15,729 nt of DNA from an uncultured Clostridia bacterium (GCA_947628465.1 CANQZZ010000025.1:1-15729); one strand, 5' to 3'. Counted from the stretch's first letter, positions 1 to 8,212 are shown. The notes: generated from the sequence alone by a model not told the origin. Translations and numbers: made by a program.

Positions 1-176
1 TCTATTGCATAAGCAAAAACATTGTGTCTTGCATCATGATATTTTTTCTTTATATCTTTTATGTATTTATCTGCTTCCTCTGGTGTTTCTACATAAAAAA
101 TATTTGCTATAAATTTTGATTTTTTTTCAACTATTTCTGCGCTTACATTATTGCTAATTGTTTTAAATTCTTCCAT
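1..176 (-). CDS. YigZ/IMPACT (UPF0029) family protein, 5' end only
   Basis: About 58 N-terminal residues are visible; the gene runs off the left edge. It starts MEEFKTISNNVSAEIVEKKS and continues through KFIA, an EEA motif, and YHDARHN followed by FAY. The order KSKFIA ... EEA ... KKYHDARHN..AY is the N-terminal signature of the YigZ/YvyE (IMPACT, UPF0029) family, proteins of unsettled function linked to translation stress (family knowledge). The ATG at 176 follows an AAGGA ribosome binding site. The gene begins about 20 bases after the true stop of the flavoprotein gene upstream, so the two are probably co-transcribed. Confidence rests on motif memory only. Confidence 0.8.
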   Translation of the reverse strand, partial: MEEFKTISNNVSAEIVEKKSKFIANIFYVETPEEADKYIKDIKKKYHDARHNVFAYAI

Positions 177-195
177 ATTCTAATCCTTAACTTTT

Positions 196-1444
196 TTATA
201 TTTTTTTAAGTCCTGCAGTAAAGCCGTGTAGACCATGCTATTTGCAAATTAAATCCTCCTGTTAGGGCATCTACATCTATTATTTCTCCTGCAAAATATA
301 ATCCCTTTATAAGTTTAGATTCCATTGTTTTTGGATTTATTTCATTTGTAGATATTCCACCTGATGTAATTATTGCTTCTTCTATTGGTCTTACACCATT
401 AATAGTTATCTCAAAGCATTTAAGAGTTTGCACTATTTTTTCTCTTTCCTTTTTTGTAATTTCATTAACTCTTTTATATGAATTTATTCCCGTTTTTTCC
501 ACTATTACTGGTATTAATTTTTGTGGAAGTAATTTATCTAAGCTGTTTTTATATTCTTTATTTTTTACTTCTTCAAAATCTCTTAATACTCTTGCATCTA
601 ATTTTTCTTCTGATAATGCTGGCTTTAAATCTATTTCTAATTTTATATTTCCATTTTTTAATAATTCTTCTATATTTTTATATCTTACTAAATGTGCAGA
701 TGCACTAAGTATTACTGGCCCTGATACACCATAATGCGTAAATAACATTTCGCCAAAGTCTTCATATATAACTTTGTTATTATCTTTTAATTTTATTGCA
801 ACATTTCTTAACGATAATCCCTGAAGAAGCATACATTCTTTACTGTTTGAAACAAGTGGTATTAATGACGGCTTTATATTGCATACAGTATGTCCTAATT
901 CTTTTGCAAATTTATATCCATCACCAGTAGAACCTGTTACAGGATAACTTTTCCCTCCTGTTGCAATTATTACTTTATCTGCTTCTAAAATTTCACCCGT
1001 GCTTAATTCTACTCCTTTTGCTGTGTTATTATCTACAAGAATTTTTACAACTTGCGTATTTGTCAAAATTTGGACACCTAATCTTTTTAATATTTTAAGC
1101 AAAGCATTTACTACATCTTGAGCTTTATCAGATACGGGGAATATTCTTTCTCCTCTTTCTACTTTAGTTTTTACTCCTTCTTGTTCTAGCAGATTAATAA
1201 TATCTTTATTATCAAAATTATTTAAAGCTCCATATAAGAACTTACCATTTGTAACTGTATTTTCAATAAATCCATTTATATCCGTATTGTTTGTTATATT
1301 ACATCTTCCTTTTCCTGTAATCGAAAGCTTTTTACCGCATGAATTCATTTTTTCTATTATTGTTACTTTATTTTGGTTTTGTGCTGATGATATTCCAGCA
1401 ATCATTCCTGCTGGTCCACCACCAACTATAATTACATTGCTCAT
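196..1444 (-). CDS. BaiN/HI0933-family FAD-dependent oxidoreductase, with one +1 frameshift
   Basis: A flavoprotein of the HI0933/YhiN/BaiN family. The N-terminus MSNVIIVGGGPAGM is a Rossmann FAD-binding motif, followed by EK, GKGRCNITN (about residue 47) and a C-terminal GGFNLQIAWST, all typical of the family. Its physiological substrate is not settled; BaiN is named for bile-acid dehydroxylation, but most relatives are uncharacterised. The start is the ATG at 1444, because the upstream in-frame GTG overlaps the GGAGG that serves as its ribosome binding site. Read straight, the frame ends at 206 with the odd tail RLYCRT after AWST. Skipping the C of the CGG codon at 226 gives AWSTGFTAGLKKI and a stop at 196-198, the family-like ending, for a 415-residue protein. 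The shift makes Gly407. It lies downstream of the PLP-enzyme gene and just upstream of the YigZ-family gene. Confidence 0.88.
223..226 (-). other. +1 frameshift site CGGC (ACA CGGC TTT), Gly407 of the BaiN-like protein
   Basis: In the incoming frame this is ACA CGG CTT; the family sequence requires ACA GGC TTT (Thr-Gly-Phe). The frame resumes at GGC after the extra C at 226. It is the only in-frame CGG in this gene; four other CGG trinucleotides there are out of frame. Confidence 0.8.
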
Positions 1445-1459
1445 TATTTCCTCCACTGT

Positions 1460-1513
1460 AAATTGTAATTTATCTAAATATAATTTGAATTCATTTTAAA
1501 CAAATTACAATTT
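1460..1513. repeat. 12-bp perfect inverted repeat in the gap before the BaiN-like gene
   Basis: AAATTGTAATTT at 1460-1471 and its exact complement AAATTACAATTT at 1502-1513 are separated by 30 bases. A T-rich tract follows on the plus strand only, so it would terminate plus-strand rather than minus-strand transcription, yet no plus-strand gene is seen here. It might be an RNA hairpin just ahead of the BaiN ribosome binding site. Function unknown. Confidence 0.5.
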
Positions 1514-1522
1514 TTTATTTTA

Positions 1523-2764
1523 TTAGAGTTTTGATATTGCTTTTAAAACACCTAGCTTTCCATATTCATAAGTAAGCCCACCTTGCAAAAATGCAATGTA
1601 TGGTGGTCTTATTGGTGCATCACATGATAATTCTATTGATGATCCTTGTGTAAATGCACCTGCTGCCATTATTACTTTGTCTGTATAACCTGGCATGTCC
1701 CATGGTTCTGGTATTGATGAAGAATCAACAGGCGATGCAGACTGTATTCCTTGGCAAAATTTTATTAATTTTTCTTCATTTCCAAATTCTATTGTTTGAA
1801 CAATATCTGACCTTTTATCATTGTATCTTGGTTCTACTTTATATCCTAATTCTTCAAGTATCTTGCTTGCAAATATTGCTGTTTTTACACTACTTGCAAC
1901 AACTTGTGGCGCATAAAATAGCCCTTGCAAGATTTGTTTATTTATACCCAAACTTGCTCCTACTTCTTTTCCAAGTCCTGGCGCTGTTAACCTCTCGGCA
2001 CATAAGTCTATTAAATCTTTTTTTCCTACTATATATGCTCCATTTGGTGCAATTCCTCCACCTAGATTTTTAATTAAAGAACCTACAACAATATCTGCTC
2101 CTACCTCTGTCGGTTCTTTTGCGCCTACAAATTCGCAATAACAATTATCTATCATTACTATTGTTTCATTGCTTACTTTTTTTATTAACCTTATTACTTT
2201 TTCTACTTTTTCTATATCTATAGTTTTTCTTAATGAATACCCTCTAGAACGTTGAATTTCAATTAGTTTTACATATCCTTTTTTTAATCTTTCTTCTATC
2301 TTTGCATAATCAAAATCATCGTTTATTAAATCTATTTGCTCATAATTTATTCCATAAGAAATTAATGAACTATTATTTTCTTCTATTCCTATTACTTCGT
2401 CTAAAGTATCATAAGGTTTTCCTGAAATACTAAGCAATGTATCCTTTGGTCTTAATATTCCAAATAGTGCAGTAGATAGTGCATGCGTTCCAGATATAAG
2501 TTGAGTTCTAACTAAAGCATCTTCTGTTTTAAAGATGTCTGCAAATATGTTCTCTATTGTGTCTCTCCCAATATCTCCATATCCATATCCAGTTGTTCCA
2601 TTAAAATGCATCTCTGATAAATTATACTTTTGAAAAGCCATTAATACTTTTAGGCTGTTTTGTTCTGATATTTTTTCTACCTCGTCAAATATCGGTCTTA
2701 AATTATTTTCTATTTTTTTTGCTAAATCTATAACTTCCTTTTTTATTCCAAATTGTTCGTACAT
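1523..2764 (-). CDS. Methionine gamma-lyase-like PLP enzyme (aluminium-resistance/YnbB family)
   Basis: 413 residues, the usual length of the PF06838 Met_gamma_lyase-like family (also annotated aluminium resistance protein, YnbB), fold-type I PLP enzymes. Visible landmarks are FNGTTGYGYGDIGRDTIE near residues 54-71, SGTHALSTALFG at about 91-102, the cofactor aspartate in MIDNCYCEF (about D206) and the likely Schiff-base lysine in GSLIKNLGGGIAPNGAY (about K232). The C-terminal AGAFTQGSSIELSCDAPIRPP segment is also characteristic. The ATG at 2764 has an AAGGAG ribosome binding site six bases upstream. No in-frame CGG is present. It lies between the CorC-type gene and the BaiN-like gene on the same strand. 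The true substrate is not known for most of the family. Confidence 0.92.
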   Translation of the reverse strand: MYEQFGIKKEVIDLAKKIENNLRPIFDEVEKISEQNSLKVLMAFQKYNLSEMHFNGTTGYGYGDIGRDTIENIFADIFKTEDALVRTQLISGTHALSTALFGILRPKDTLLSISGKPYDTLDEVIGIEENNSSLISYGINYEQIDLINDDFDYAKIEERLKKGYVKLIEIQRSRGYSLRKTIDIEKVEKVIRLIKKVSNETIVMIDNCYCEFVGAKEPTEVGADIVVGSLIKNLGGGIAPNGAYIVGKKDLIDLCAERLTAPGLGKEVGASLGINKQILQGLFYAPQVVASSVKTAIFASKILEELGYKVEPRYNDKRSDIVQTIEFGNEEKLIKFCQGIQSASPVDSSSIPEPWDMPGYTDKVIMAAGAFTQGSSIELSCDAPIRPPYIAFLQGGLTYEYGKLGVLKAISKL

Positions 2765-2789
2765 AACAAACTCCTTTTTAAAATTTTAA

Positions 2790-2808
2790 GCGGACCACCT
2801 AAGTCCGC
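2790..2808 (-). terminator. Hairpin between the CorC-type and PLP-enzyme genes
   Basis: GCGGAC at 2790-2795 pairs with GTCCGC at 2803-2808 around a 7-base loop. It starts about 9 bases after the CorC-type stop. The stretch after it on the minus strand is TTAAAATTTT, a poor T tract, so termination may be partial and the PLP-enzyme gene may be expressed by read-through. Confidence 0.55.
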
Positions 2809-2816
2809 CCAAAATC

Positions 2817-4178
2817 TTAATCTTCATTTTCTTTTTCTTTTTCATTTTTGTCTTCATCATCATCTTCTTCATCGGTTTCTTCTTGTTCAGCTATATTGTT
2901 TCTACAAGCTTTAACCCACAGGATTCTTTTGTCTTCATAATCTTCAACTTTATATGTTACCCTCTCTGTTTCAATTATTGGTTTTTCATTATCCGATGGA
3001 ATCCTTCCTAATTCTTCTATCAAATATCCTGAAAGTGTATCATATTCTCCCTCAGGTATTTCAACATTTAATATTTTTCTCAAATCATGTATAGAAACAC
3101 TTCCACTTATCATATATGTATTATCATCTATTTTTTCATAATCTTTTTCTACGTCATCATACTCATCAAATATATTACCAACTAATTCTTCTATTATGTC
3201 TTCCATTGTAACAAGTCCTGCTGTACCACCATATTCATCTAACACTATTGCTATTTGATGTTTATTTCTTTGAAGATCTTTAAACAATTCATTTATTTGT
3301 TTATTTTCAGATACAAAATAGGCTTCTCTTAATAAATTAGATATTTTTACTTTTTCTTTGTTACTAATAGTTGCAATTAAATCTTTTATAAATAATAACC
3401 CTACTATATTATCGATATTTTCCTCATATACTGGAATTCTACTATACTTATATTCATCCAATTCTTTTAAAATATCGCTTATATCAGAATTTATATCTAT
3501 TGCATAAATATCTTTTCTGTGTATCATTATTTCAGACACTATTTTATCATTAAATTCAAATACATTATTTATTAATTCTTTTTCTTCTTCCTCTATTGAG
3601 CCTTTTTCTTCTCCGACATCTACCATCATTCTTATTTCTTCTTCAGTAACTGTTTCTTCATCAGTTTCTTTTATTCCAAATAATTTTGATATGCCATTAG
3701 TAGATGCTGTAAGCAATTTTACAAATGGAGCTGTAACAATTGCTATTGCTCTAACTATCCTAACTGTACCAAATGCTATTTTCTCTGCATTTTTCATTGC
3801 TAATCTTTTTGGTACTAATTCTCCAAATACTAAAGAAAAATATGAAAGTATCATTGTGATTATAATTATTGATATGTTTTTCCATACTGATACTCCTAAT
3901 GGAATTAAATTCTGCAAAGCAGGTGCTAAATCATCTGCAAACGCATCTGCTGCAAACGCACTAGATAAGAATCCTGCAAGTGTAATTCCTATTTGTATTG
4001 TAGCTAAAAATTTGCTTGGTTCTTTTAGCATTTTTCTTATTTGTTTTGCTTTTTTATTTCCCTCTTTTGCTTGTTTTTCTATTTTTGCATCGTTTATTGA
4101 AATAAATGCAATTTCTGTTGCTGCAAAAAATGCATTTATAAAAATTAATATGGCTAGAACTATAAACTGCATTGCCAT
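2817..4178 (-). CDS. CorC/HlyC (CNNM-like) membrane protein: DUF21, CBS pair, CorC domain
   Basis: 453 residues in the standard order of the HlyC/CorC family: a DUF21 membrane domain (about residues 1-190, with hydrophobic segments near 2-22, 60-80, 95-120 and 135-155), two CBS motifs (about 210-335, including MIHRKDIYAIDI, YSRIPVYEENIDNIVGLLFIKDL and IAIVLDEYGGTAGLVTMEDI) and a C-terminal CorC_HlyC domain (about 350-435). The family is associated with Mg2+ or other divalent cation transport; the old haemolysin name is unsupported. The last 25 residues are an acidic Glu/Asp/Lys tail. The start may be Met1 or Met3 since the ribosome binding site (GGAAGGGAAG) lies rather far upstream. It has its own perfect consensus promoter at 4225-4253. 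Confidence 0.93.
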   Translation of the reverse strand: MAMQFIVLAILIFINAFFAATEIAFISINDAKIEKQAKEGNKKAKQIRKMLKEPSKFLATIQIGITLAGFLSSAFAADAFADDLAPALQNLIPLGVSVWKNISIIIITMILSYFSLVFGELVPKRLAMKNAEKIAFGTVRIVRAIAIVTAPFVKLLTASTNGISKLFGIKETDEETVTEEEIRMMVDVGEEKGSIEEEEKELINNVFEFNDKIVSEIMIHRKDIYAIDINSDISDILKELDEYKYSRIPVYEENIDNIVGLLFIKDLIATISNKEKVKISNLLREAYFVSENKQINELFKDLQRNKHQIAIVLDEYGGTAGLVTMEDIIEELVGNIFDEYDDVEKDYEKIDDNTYMISGSVSIHDLRKILNVEIPEGEYDTLSGYLIEELGRIPSDNEKPIIETERVTYKVEDYEDKRILWVKACRNNIAEQEETDEEDDDEDKNEKEKENED

Positions 4179-4224
4179 TAATTTATTTCACTCTTCCCTT
4201 CCTATATGTAATATTTCATTAAAT

Positions 4225-4253
4225 ATTATATCTTGTATGCAAGTAAATGTCAA
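4225..4253 (-). promoter_or_regulatory. Consensus sigma-A promoter for the CorC-type gene
   Basis: TTGACA, a 17-base spacer, then TATAAT, a perfect match to the housekeeping consensus. It lies between the adhesin stop (4272) and the CorC-type start (4178), so this gene need not depend on the adhesin operon. Confidence 0.88.
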
Positions 4254-4271
4254 GGAAGATATTTTAGCTTA

Positions 4272-5591
4272 TTACATTCCTGTTTTTGGAAGTTTTACTT
4301 CTGTTTTAGGAGTTTCTACCTCTGCTTTAGGTATTTCTATTGTCTTTTTACTTTCACTTTCTTTTACGCTAAGTTCTGTTTCTTTTTTATTAATCTCTAT
4401 ATTAGGCTCTTCTTCAGAATTAATAACATTAACTGTTACAACTTCATTTAATTCTAATTCCACTTCAATAAGTTCGTTATATAACTCATATCCTTCCTGT
4501 GTTCTAGTTTCCTTAATGTAGTATGTTCCTGGAAGCAAATTTTCTACCTCTATTTGACCATTTTCGTTTGTAGTAAGTCCTGTATATAATACGTTTTTAT
4601 TCGCATCTAATAGTTCAAATTCTACACCTTGTAAAAAGTTGTTTCCTGTACTATCTTTTTTAACAATTACTATTTTGCTTTGATTTTTAGTATAATATAC
4701 TTTTTTTGCTCCTGTTCCATCCTCGTAGGTATAGCCTGTTAATGCATAGTTTTGTAGTCCCGTACTCCTTGCTTTACCATAAAATACTGGTTTTGTTTCA
4801 ACTTGTCCTGATACATTAATTGAAAAATTTCCATCTTTTGTAATGTTAGTGATTGGCATTAATATTTTGAATTCCTCATTTGAGTTAAATTCTTTTTTCT
4901 CTTTATTGTTTTTATCTGTTACTTTAACACCTTCAATATCTAAATTTTTAAGTTCTACTGTATATTTACTAAATGGAGCATTTGCTGTTACACTAAATAC
5001 TTGTGATACATATTTATTATCTAAACTATCAGTTTGCCATAAACTATTTTTTTGCTTTACAGTAAGTTCTGATGAAACCTTAGTAACTGTAGAAGTTCTT
5101 GCTGCTTTTACTATTTGCTTTAATGCATTTAAAGCTCTTGTACCTGGTCCTTCATGACCACTGTTAACTGAATATTCATTCACATCTCTATCTAAAAGTA
5201 TAGTATATACTGCTTGTTTTGTAGCTAAATATGCTTCCTCTTCAGTTTTACATCCAAGTTCTGATATGGTTTTATATGGATATCCATTTATAACAGCTCT
5301 CCACACTTGTACATTACTAACTAATTGATTTACATCTACAGTTTGTGATATGCCAACTTCAACGCCTGGAATTCCCCTATTCATACAGTATGCTGGGTAC
5401 TCCTTTCCATTTACTTTATATACTGCCATGTGAGCATTTACTTCTATTTCATTCCATTTAAGCAAATATTCTGTTTGTTTAGTTGCATATACATATGCTT
5501 CATTTATTGGTGTAACAGCCTTACTGCTTATTGGTATTAAATTTATTAAAATTACTATTAAACTTATTATTACTGTTATTTTTTTATTCAA
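4272..5591 (-). CDS. Secreted thioester (TQXA) and Cna-B adhesin ending in LPKTG, no membrane anchor
   Basis: 439 residues. The start is the TTG at 5591, seven bases after GGAGG; the longer in-frame extension would contain that ribosome binding site. Residues 1-25 (MNKKITVIISLIVILINLIP...SSKA) form a signal peptide. A thioester domain follows, with YPAYCMNRG (Cys69) and the TQXA-type TKQAVY (Gln126) as the likely Cys-Gln bond pair. A Cna-B domain spans about residues 315-400 (VKKDSTGNNFLQGVEFELLD, LLPGTYYIKE). The C-terminal stalk has Pro-Lys-Thr repeats and ends LPKTGM. The sorting motif is the last thing in the protein: the hydrophobic helix and basic tail that normally follow are absent, and neither other reading frame downstream encodes one. 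The sortase gene ends two bases upstream. Likely a surface-binding protein or minor pilin; anchoring is uncertain. Confidence 0.85.
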   Translation of the reverse strand: MNKKITVIISLIVILINLIPISSKAVTPINEAYVYATKQTEYLLKWNEIEVNAHMAVYKVNGKEYPAYCMNRGIPGVEVGISQTVDVNQLVSNVQVWRAVINGYPYKTISELGCKTEEEAYLATKQAVYTILLDRDVNEYSVNSGHEGPGTRALNALKQIVKAARTSTVTKVSSELTVKQKNSLWQTDSLDNKYVSQVFSVTANAPFSKYTVELKNLDIEGVKVTDKNNKEKKEFNSNEEFKILMPITNITKDGNFSINVSGQVETKPVFYGKARSTGLQNYALTGYTYEDGTGAKKVYYTKNQSKIVIVKKDSTGNNFLQGVEFELLDANKNVLYTGLTTNENGQIEVENLLPGTYYIKETRTQEGYELYNELIEVELELNEVVTVNVINSEEEPNIEINKKETELSVKESESKKTIEIPKAEVETPKTEVKLPKTGM

Positions 5592-5593
5592 TT

Positions 5594-6217
5594 TTATTCC
5601 TCCTTTATTTTTATGCCTTGCAGGCAAAGTCTTTGGCTTGGTTTATTTTCTACGCAAGTAATTAACGTTATTGTATCTTCTTTGGTTTTTTGCAAATATG
5701 ACCAGTCGGTATCTTCTATTATTGCAATAGTTTTTATTTCATAAGTATTTGTTCCATATTTAGTTTTGTATGTTACTTTATCTCCTTTTTTCAGTTCTTT
5801 TAATCTTGCAAAATAATTTATAGGATAGCCTCTATTATGAGCAGCAAGTCCTACATTTCCTTTCCAAGAAGACGTGTTTTCAAAATGACCTACATATTCT
5901 AACATTACTTCTTGGCTAGTTCCTTCAGCTATTGGAGCTATTAAATTTATCTTTGGAATTTCAACTTGCCATATTTCTTCTTCAAAATTTTCTTCTGTTT
6001 CATTTTCTTTTGCTTTTTCTTTTTTTTGTTCCTTTGCTTCTGCATCGTATTTCATAATTTCTTCGTATTTATATTCATTGCTTTTTTCTATCATACTTAA
6101 TTTCACATTTTCATATATTTCTATTATTTTATTACTTGAAAACTCATATAACAAAAAAATGCATAACGATATAACTAAAGAAATTATAAATACATTCCTT
6201 TTTGTATAATTAATCAG
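5594..6217 (-). CDS. Sortase family protein (class D-like), probable CTG start
   Basis: Cysteine transpeptidase that would cleave an LPXTG motif. From the proposed start, residues about 8-21 are an N-terminal membrane helix, residues 40-80 are a charged stalk, and the catalytic residues are His127 (GLAAHNRGYP), Cys188 (TLITCV) and Arg196 (SQRLCLQG). The 3' end lies two bases before the adhesin gene, so the pair forms an operon. The start is unusual: the open frame back to TAA at 6235 has no ATG or GTG, the first TTG (6154) has no ribosome binding site and would cut off the membrane helix, and AGAGGTG lies eight bases before a CTG at 6217. The ATG overlapping the ribosome binding site is in another frame and stops after three codons. 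I therefore propose CTG, or ATT next to it, and note that a sequence error here is possible. Confidence 0.8.
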   Translation of the reverse strand: MINYTKRNVFIISLVISLCIFLLYEFSSNKIIEIYENVKLSMIEKSNEYKYEEIMKYDAEAKEQKKEKAKENETEENFEEEIWQVEIPKINLIAPIAEGTSQEVMLEYVGHFENTSSWKGNVGLAAHNRGYPINYFARLKELKKGDKVTYKTKYGTNTYEIKTIAIIEDTDWSYLQKTKEDTITLITCVENKPSQRLCLQGIKIKEE

Positions 6218-6300
6218 ATAGGCATCACCTCTTTAATATAAAATTTTATAATTCTGGGTTTTAAAAAGATTAAAACTTTTTAGAATTAAATTAATAATTA

Positions 6301-6319
6301 AATTGCAAGATTTGCAATT
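6301..6319. promoter_or_regulatory. 19-bp perfect palindrome upstream of the sortase operon
   Basis: AATTGCAA, GAT, TTGCAATT: an 8-bp perfect inverted repeat with a 3-base centre, about 85 bases before the proposed sortase start. It has the size of an operator for a dimeric repressor. No convincing -35/-10 pair could be placed around it, so the role is inferred. Apart from this palindrome and the terminator at 6386-6434, I see nothing else in 6218-6444. Confidence 0.35.
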
Positions 6320-6385
6320 CAGAACAATTTTATTTTACTACCTTGTTTTTAATTTGTAAAGATTTTTCGTATGACAAAGTTCGAC

Positions 6386-6434
6386 AAAAAACAAAGCACT
6401 TTAAATTCATACTAATTTAAAATGCTTTGTTTTT
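6386..6434 (-). terminator. Rho-independent terminator of the coiled-coil gene
   Basis: A long hairpin with arms AAAAAACAAAGCA (6385-6397) and TGCTTTGTTTTT (6423-6434); pairing extends inward through TTTAAATT/AATTTAAA with one mismatch. It starts about 10 bases past the stop at 6445. A T tract follows the stem on the minus strand. Confidence 0.8.
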
Positions 6435-6444
6435 ATGTATTTTA

Positions 6445-7512
6445 TTATCTTGCATCCATATTTTTTTCTTTTTCTCTATCCATTACTGATTTTCTTGCTT
6501 CTAATATTTTTTTATCGATATTGCTTACCTTATTACTCATTAAAAGTTTACTAATCTGCTCATATTCATCATATCCTTTTTGTACAAAACCTCTTAAAGT
6601 ATAAAATCTATTATATTGTTTTGAGTCCGTAAACTTCGTTCTTTTATTAGAATGTCCTTTTATTGCATCTACAACTTCAGGTGTTTCCCTTAAAAATTTA
6701 AAATCTTCTGTAAAAGCTCTTACTTGTTCATAATATTCATTATCGGTTTCTGCATCAATTATTGTATCTATCTCTTGCAAAAAGTAATCTTTAGTATCAC
6801 TTTCTAATTCTATACCAAATTCATTACTTCCATCTTCACCAGTTATTGAATCTCTAATTGCTCTCAAATATTTAGCTTTACTCTTAACATTTCCGCTTTC
6901 ATATTCCCTTTCAGCAATTCTTTGTATTTCATCAAGGAATTTTTTAGCATTATTTATATCATTTTCTTTTCTTTCGCTTCTATCTCTTGCATCATTCAAT
7001 TTTTCATTTAGTTTGTTTGATATATACTTTCTTTCAGATTCACTAAAATCTTTTTTAAATTCCCTATTTTCTAAATCAGCAATAAGTTGTAGTAAGATTT
7101 CTTCTTCTGATTTATCTTTGCTAGCTAAAATTAAATCATCAATTTGTTGTTCTAACAATTCCCAATTAGCTTCAAACTTTTCTTGTTCAGCTTCTTTTAA
7201 TTTCTTTTTTTCTTCTTGTTTTTTTCTTTTATTTGATTCACTTTCATATCTTACAGTATTTTTTCTTATTTTTTTGATATATGAAATAAGCTCAACTTTA
7301 ATAGATGGAATTATCCCTCCTAGGTTAATTTCTTCTACTTCAGTTTCGTCACCATTTTCTTCTAATCTTTTTAATACCAAGTCAATAGATTCTAATAATG
7401 AGATGTTATTTTGTTCTGCTAAATCTTTTAATCTTTTTTTAACAAATCCAAAATTTTTTTCAGGATTTTGATTTTGATCATATTTAACTTTTATTGTACT
7501 CTCATCTTCCAC
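6445..7512 (-). CDS. Hypothetical coiled-coil protein, unknown family
   Basis: 355 residues. The start is the GTG at 7512, five bases after an AAAGGTG ribosome binding site; a longer open frame to 7632 would contain this gene's own promoter (7547-7575) and has no ribosome binding site. I do not recognise the family. Residues about 15-55 (FGFVKKRLKDLAEQNNISLLESIDLVLKRLEE) look like a small helical domain, and about 85-200 is dense in Glu/Lys and probably coiled coil. The remainder is helical with no cysteines or clear catalytic motif. No signal peptide or membrane segment is seen, so it is probably cytoplasmic. It is transcribed divergently from the DUF4364 gene and closed by its own terminator, so it is a single-gene unit. 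Confidence 0.75.
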   Translation of the reverse strand: MEDESTIKVKYDQNQNPEKNFGFVKKRLKDLAEQNNISLLESIDLVLKRLEENGDETEVEEINLGGIIPSIKVELISYIKKIRKNTVRYESESNKRKKQEEKKKLKEAEQEKFEANWELLEQQIDDLILASKDKSEEEILLQLIADLENREFKKDFSESERKYISNKLNEKLNDARDRSERKENDINNAKKFLDEIQRIAEREYESGNVKSKAKYLRAIRDSITGEDGSNEFGIELESDTKDYFLQEIDTIIDAETDNEYYEQVRAFTEDFKFLRETPEVVDAIKGHSNKRTKFTDSKQYNRFYTLRGFVQKGYDEYEQISKLLMSNKVSNIDKKILEARKSVMDREKEKNMDAR

Positions 7513-7546
7513 ACTATCACCTTTATTCTTTATAATATCTTTTATT

Positions 7547-7575
7547 ATTATATCATGTTTACATAACTTTTTCAA
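7547..7575 (-). promoter_or_regulatory. Sigma-A promoter of the coiled-coil gene
   Basis: TTGAAA, 17 bases, TATAAT on the minus strand, about 35 bases before the GTG start. Its position inside the longer open frame is the main reason for preferring the GTG at 7512. Confidence 0.82.
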
Positions 7576-7592
7576 GCTTTTGGTCTTATTTG

Positions 7593-7621
7593 TTGAATTT
7601 TTATCGGTTTTATGATATACT
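7593..7621 (+). promoter_or_regulatory. Sigma-A promoter of the DUF4364 gene
   Basis: TTGAAT, 17 bases, TATACT on the plus strand, about 48 bases before the ATG at 7669. Its -35 box lies only 17 bases from the -35 box of the opposing promoter. Confidence 0.78.
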
Positions 7622-7668
7622 TTTATTCGCATTATTTTAAATAACTCGCTTATATAATGGGAGGATTT

Positions 7669-8208
7669 ATGAAACTTACATCAGATAGTGAAACTTTAGC
7701 TGAAAAAAAGGCTTTAATTTTATATATTTTAGACAAAGTATCAAAACCTATTAGTAATGATGCTCTTTTAAAGTTAGTTATTTCTATAGATAATATGAAT
7801 TATTTCTATTTTCAACAATTTCTATTAGATTTGTTAGAAAATAAATATATTATAAACTACACTCAAGATAATGAATCTATATATGAGCTTACAGATGAAG
7901 GAAAAAACGCTTTATCGTTAGTTAAAGATATTATCCCTGGTATTACTAAATTTAGAGTGGATAACACTTTCAAAGAAACTCTAGATTCATATAAAAATGA
8001 AGTATCTATAACTAGTGATTTCATTCCTAATAGTGAAAATGATTATAGTGTTAAATGCAGAATAGTTGAAAGTAATCAAGTTCTATTTGATTTGCAAGTT
8101 TTTGCAGGATCTAGAGAACAAGCAAAAATAATTTCAGACAATTGGAATCAAAATGCTGAAGAAATATATCCAAAAATTTTAGAAATTTTAACAAAGAATA
8201 AAAAATGA
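7669..8208 (+). CDS. DUF4364 family protein
   Basis: 179 residues. The ATG at 7669 follows GGGAGG; the earlier in-frame ATG at 7657 overlaps that ribosome binding site and is rejected. The first ~80 residues look like a winged-helix fold (EKKALILYILDKVSKPISNDALLKLV ... YFYFQQFLLDLLENKYI ... YELTDEGKNAL), matching the DUF4364 family that is widespread in Clostridia. The C-terminal half (about 100-179) is the companion beta-rich region ending in a helix. A role in transcription is often supposed for such proteins, but none is established. The stop is five bases before the REP-like palindrome at 8213, and the convergent methyltransferase gene ends inside that palindrome. Confidence 0.85.
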   Translation: MKLTSDSETLAEKKALILYILDKVSKPISNDALLKLVISIDNMNYFYFQQFLLDLLENKYIINYTQDNESIYELTDEGKNALSLVKDIIPGITKFRVDNTFKETLDSYKNEVSITSDFIPNSENDYSVKCRIVESNQVLFDLQVFAGSREQAKIISDNWNQNAEEIYPKILEILTKNKK

Positions 8209-8212
8209 AAAA

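Noticed and set aside
1460..1513. Terminator for the PLP-enzyme gene
   Set aside because: No T tract follows the hairpin on the minus strand; it is recorded only as an inverted repeat.
3691..4521. Long plus-strand open frame of 276 codons
   Set aside because: It is a shadow of the CorC-type and adhesin genes on the minus strand and crosses a consensus minus-strand promoter.
7513..7632. N-terminal extension of the coiled-coil protein from the ATG at 7632
   Set aside because: The extension contains the gene's own -35 and -10 boxes and lacks a ribosome binding site, whereas GTG at 7512 has one.
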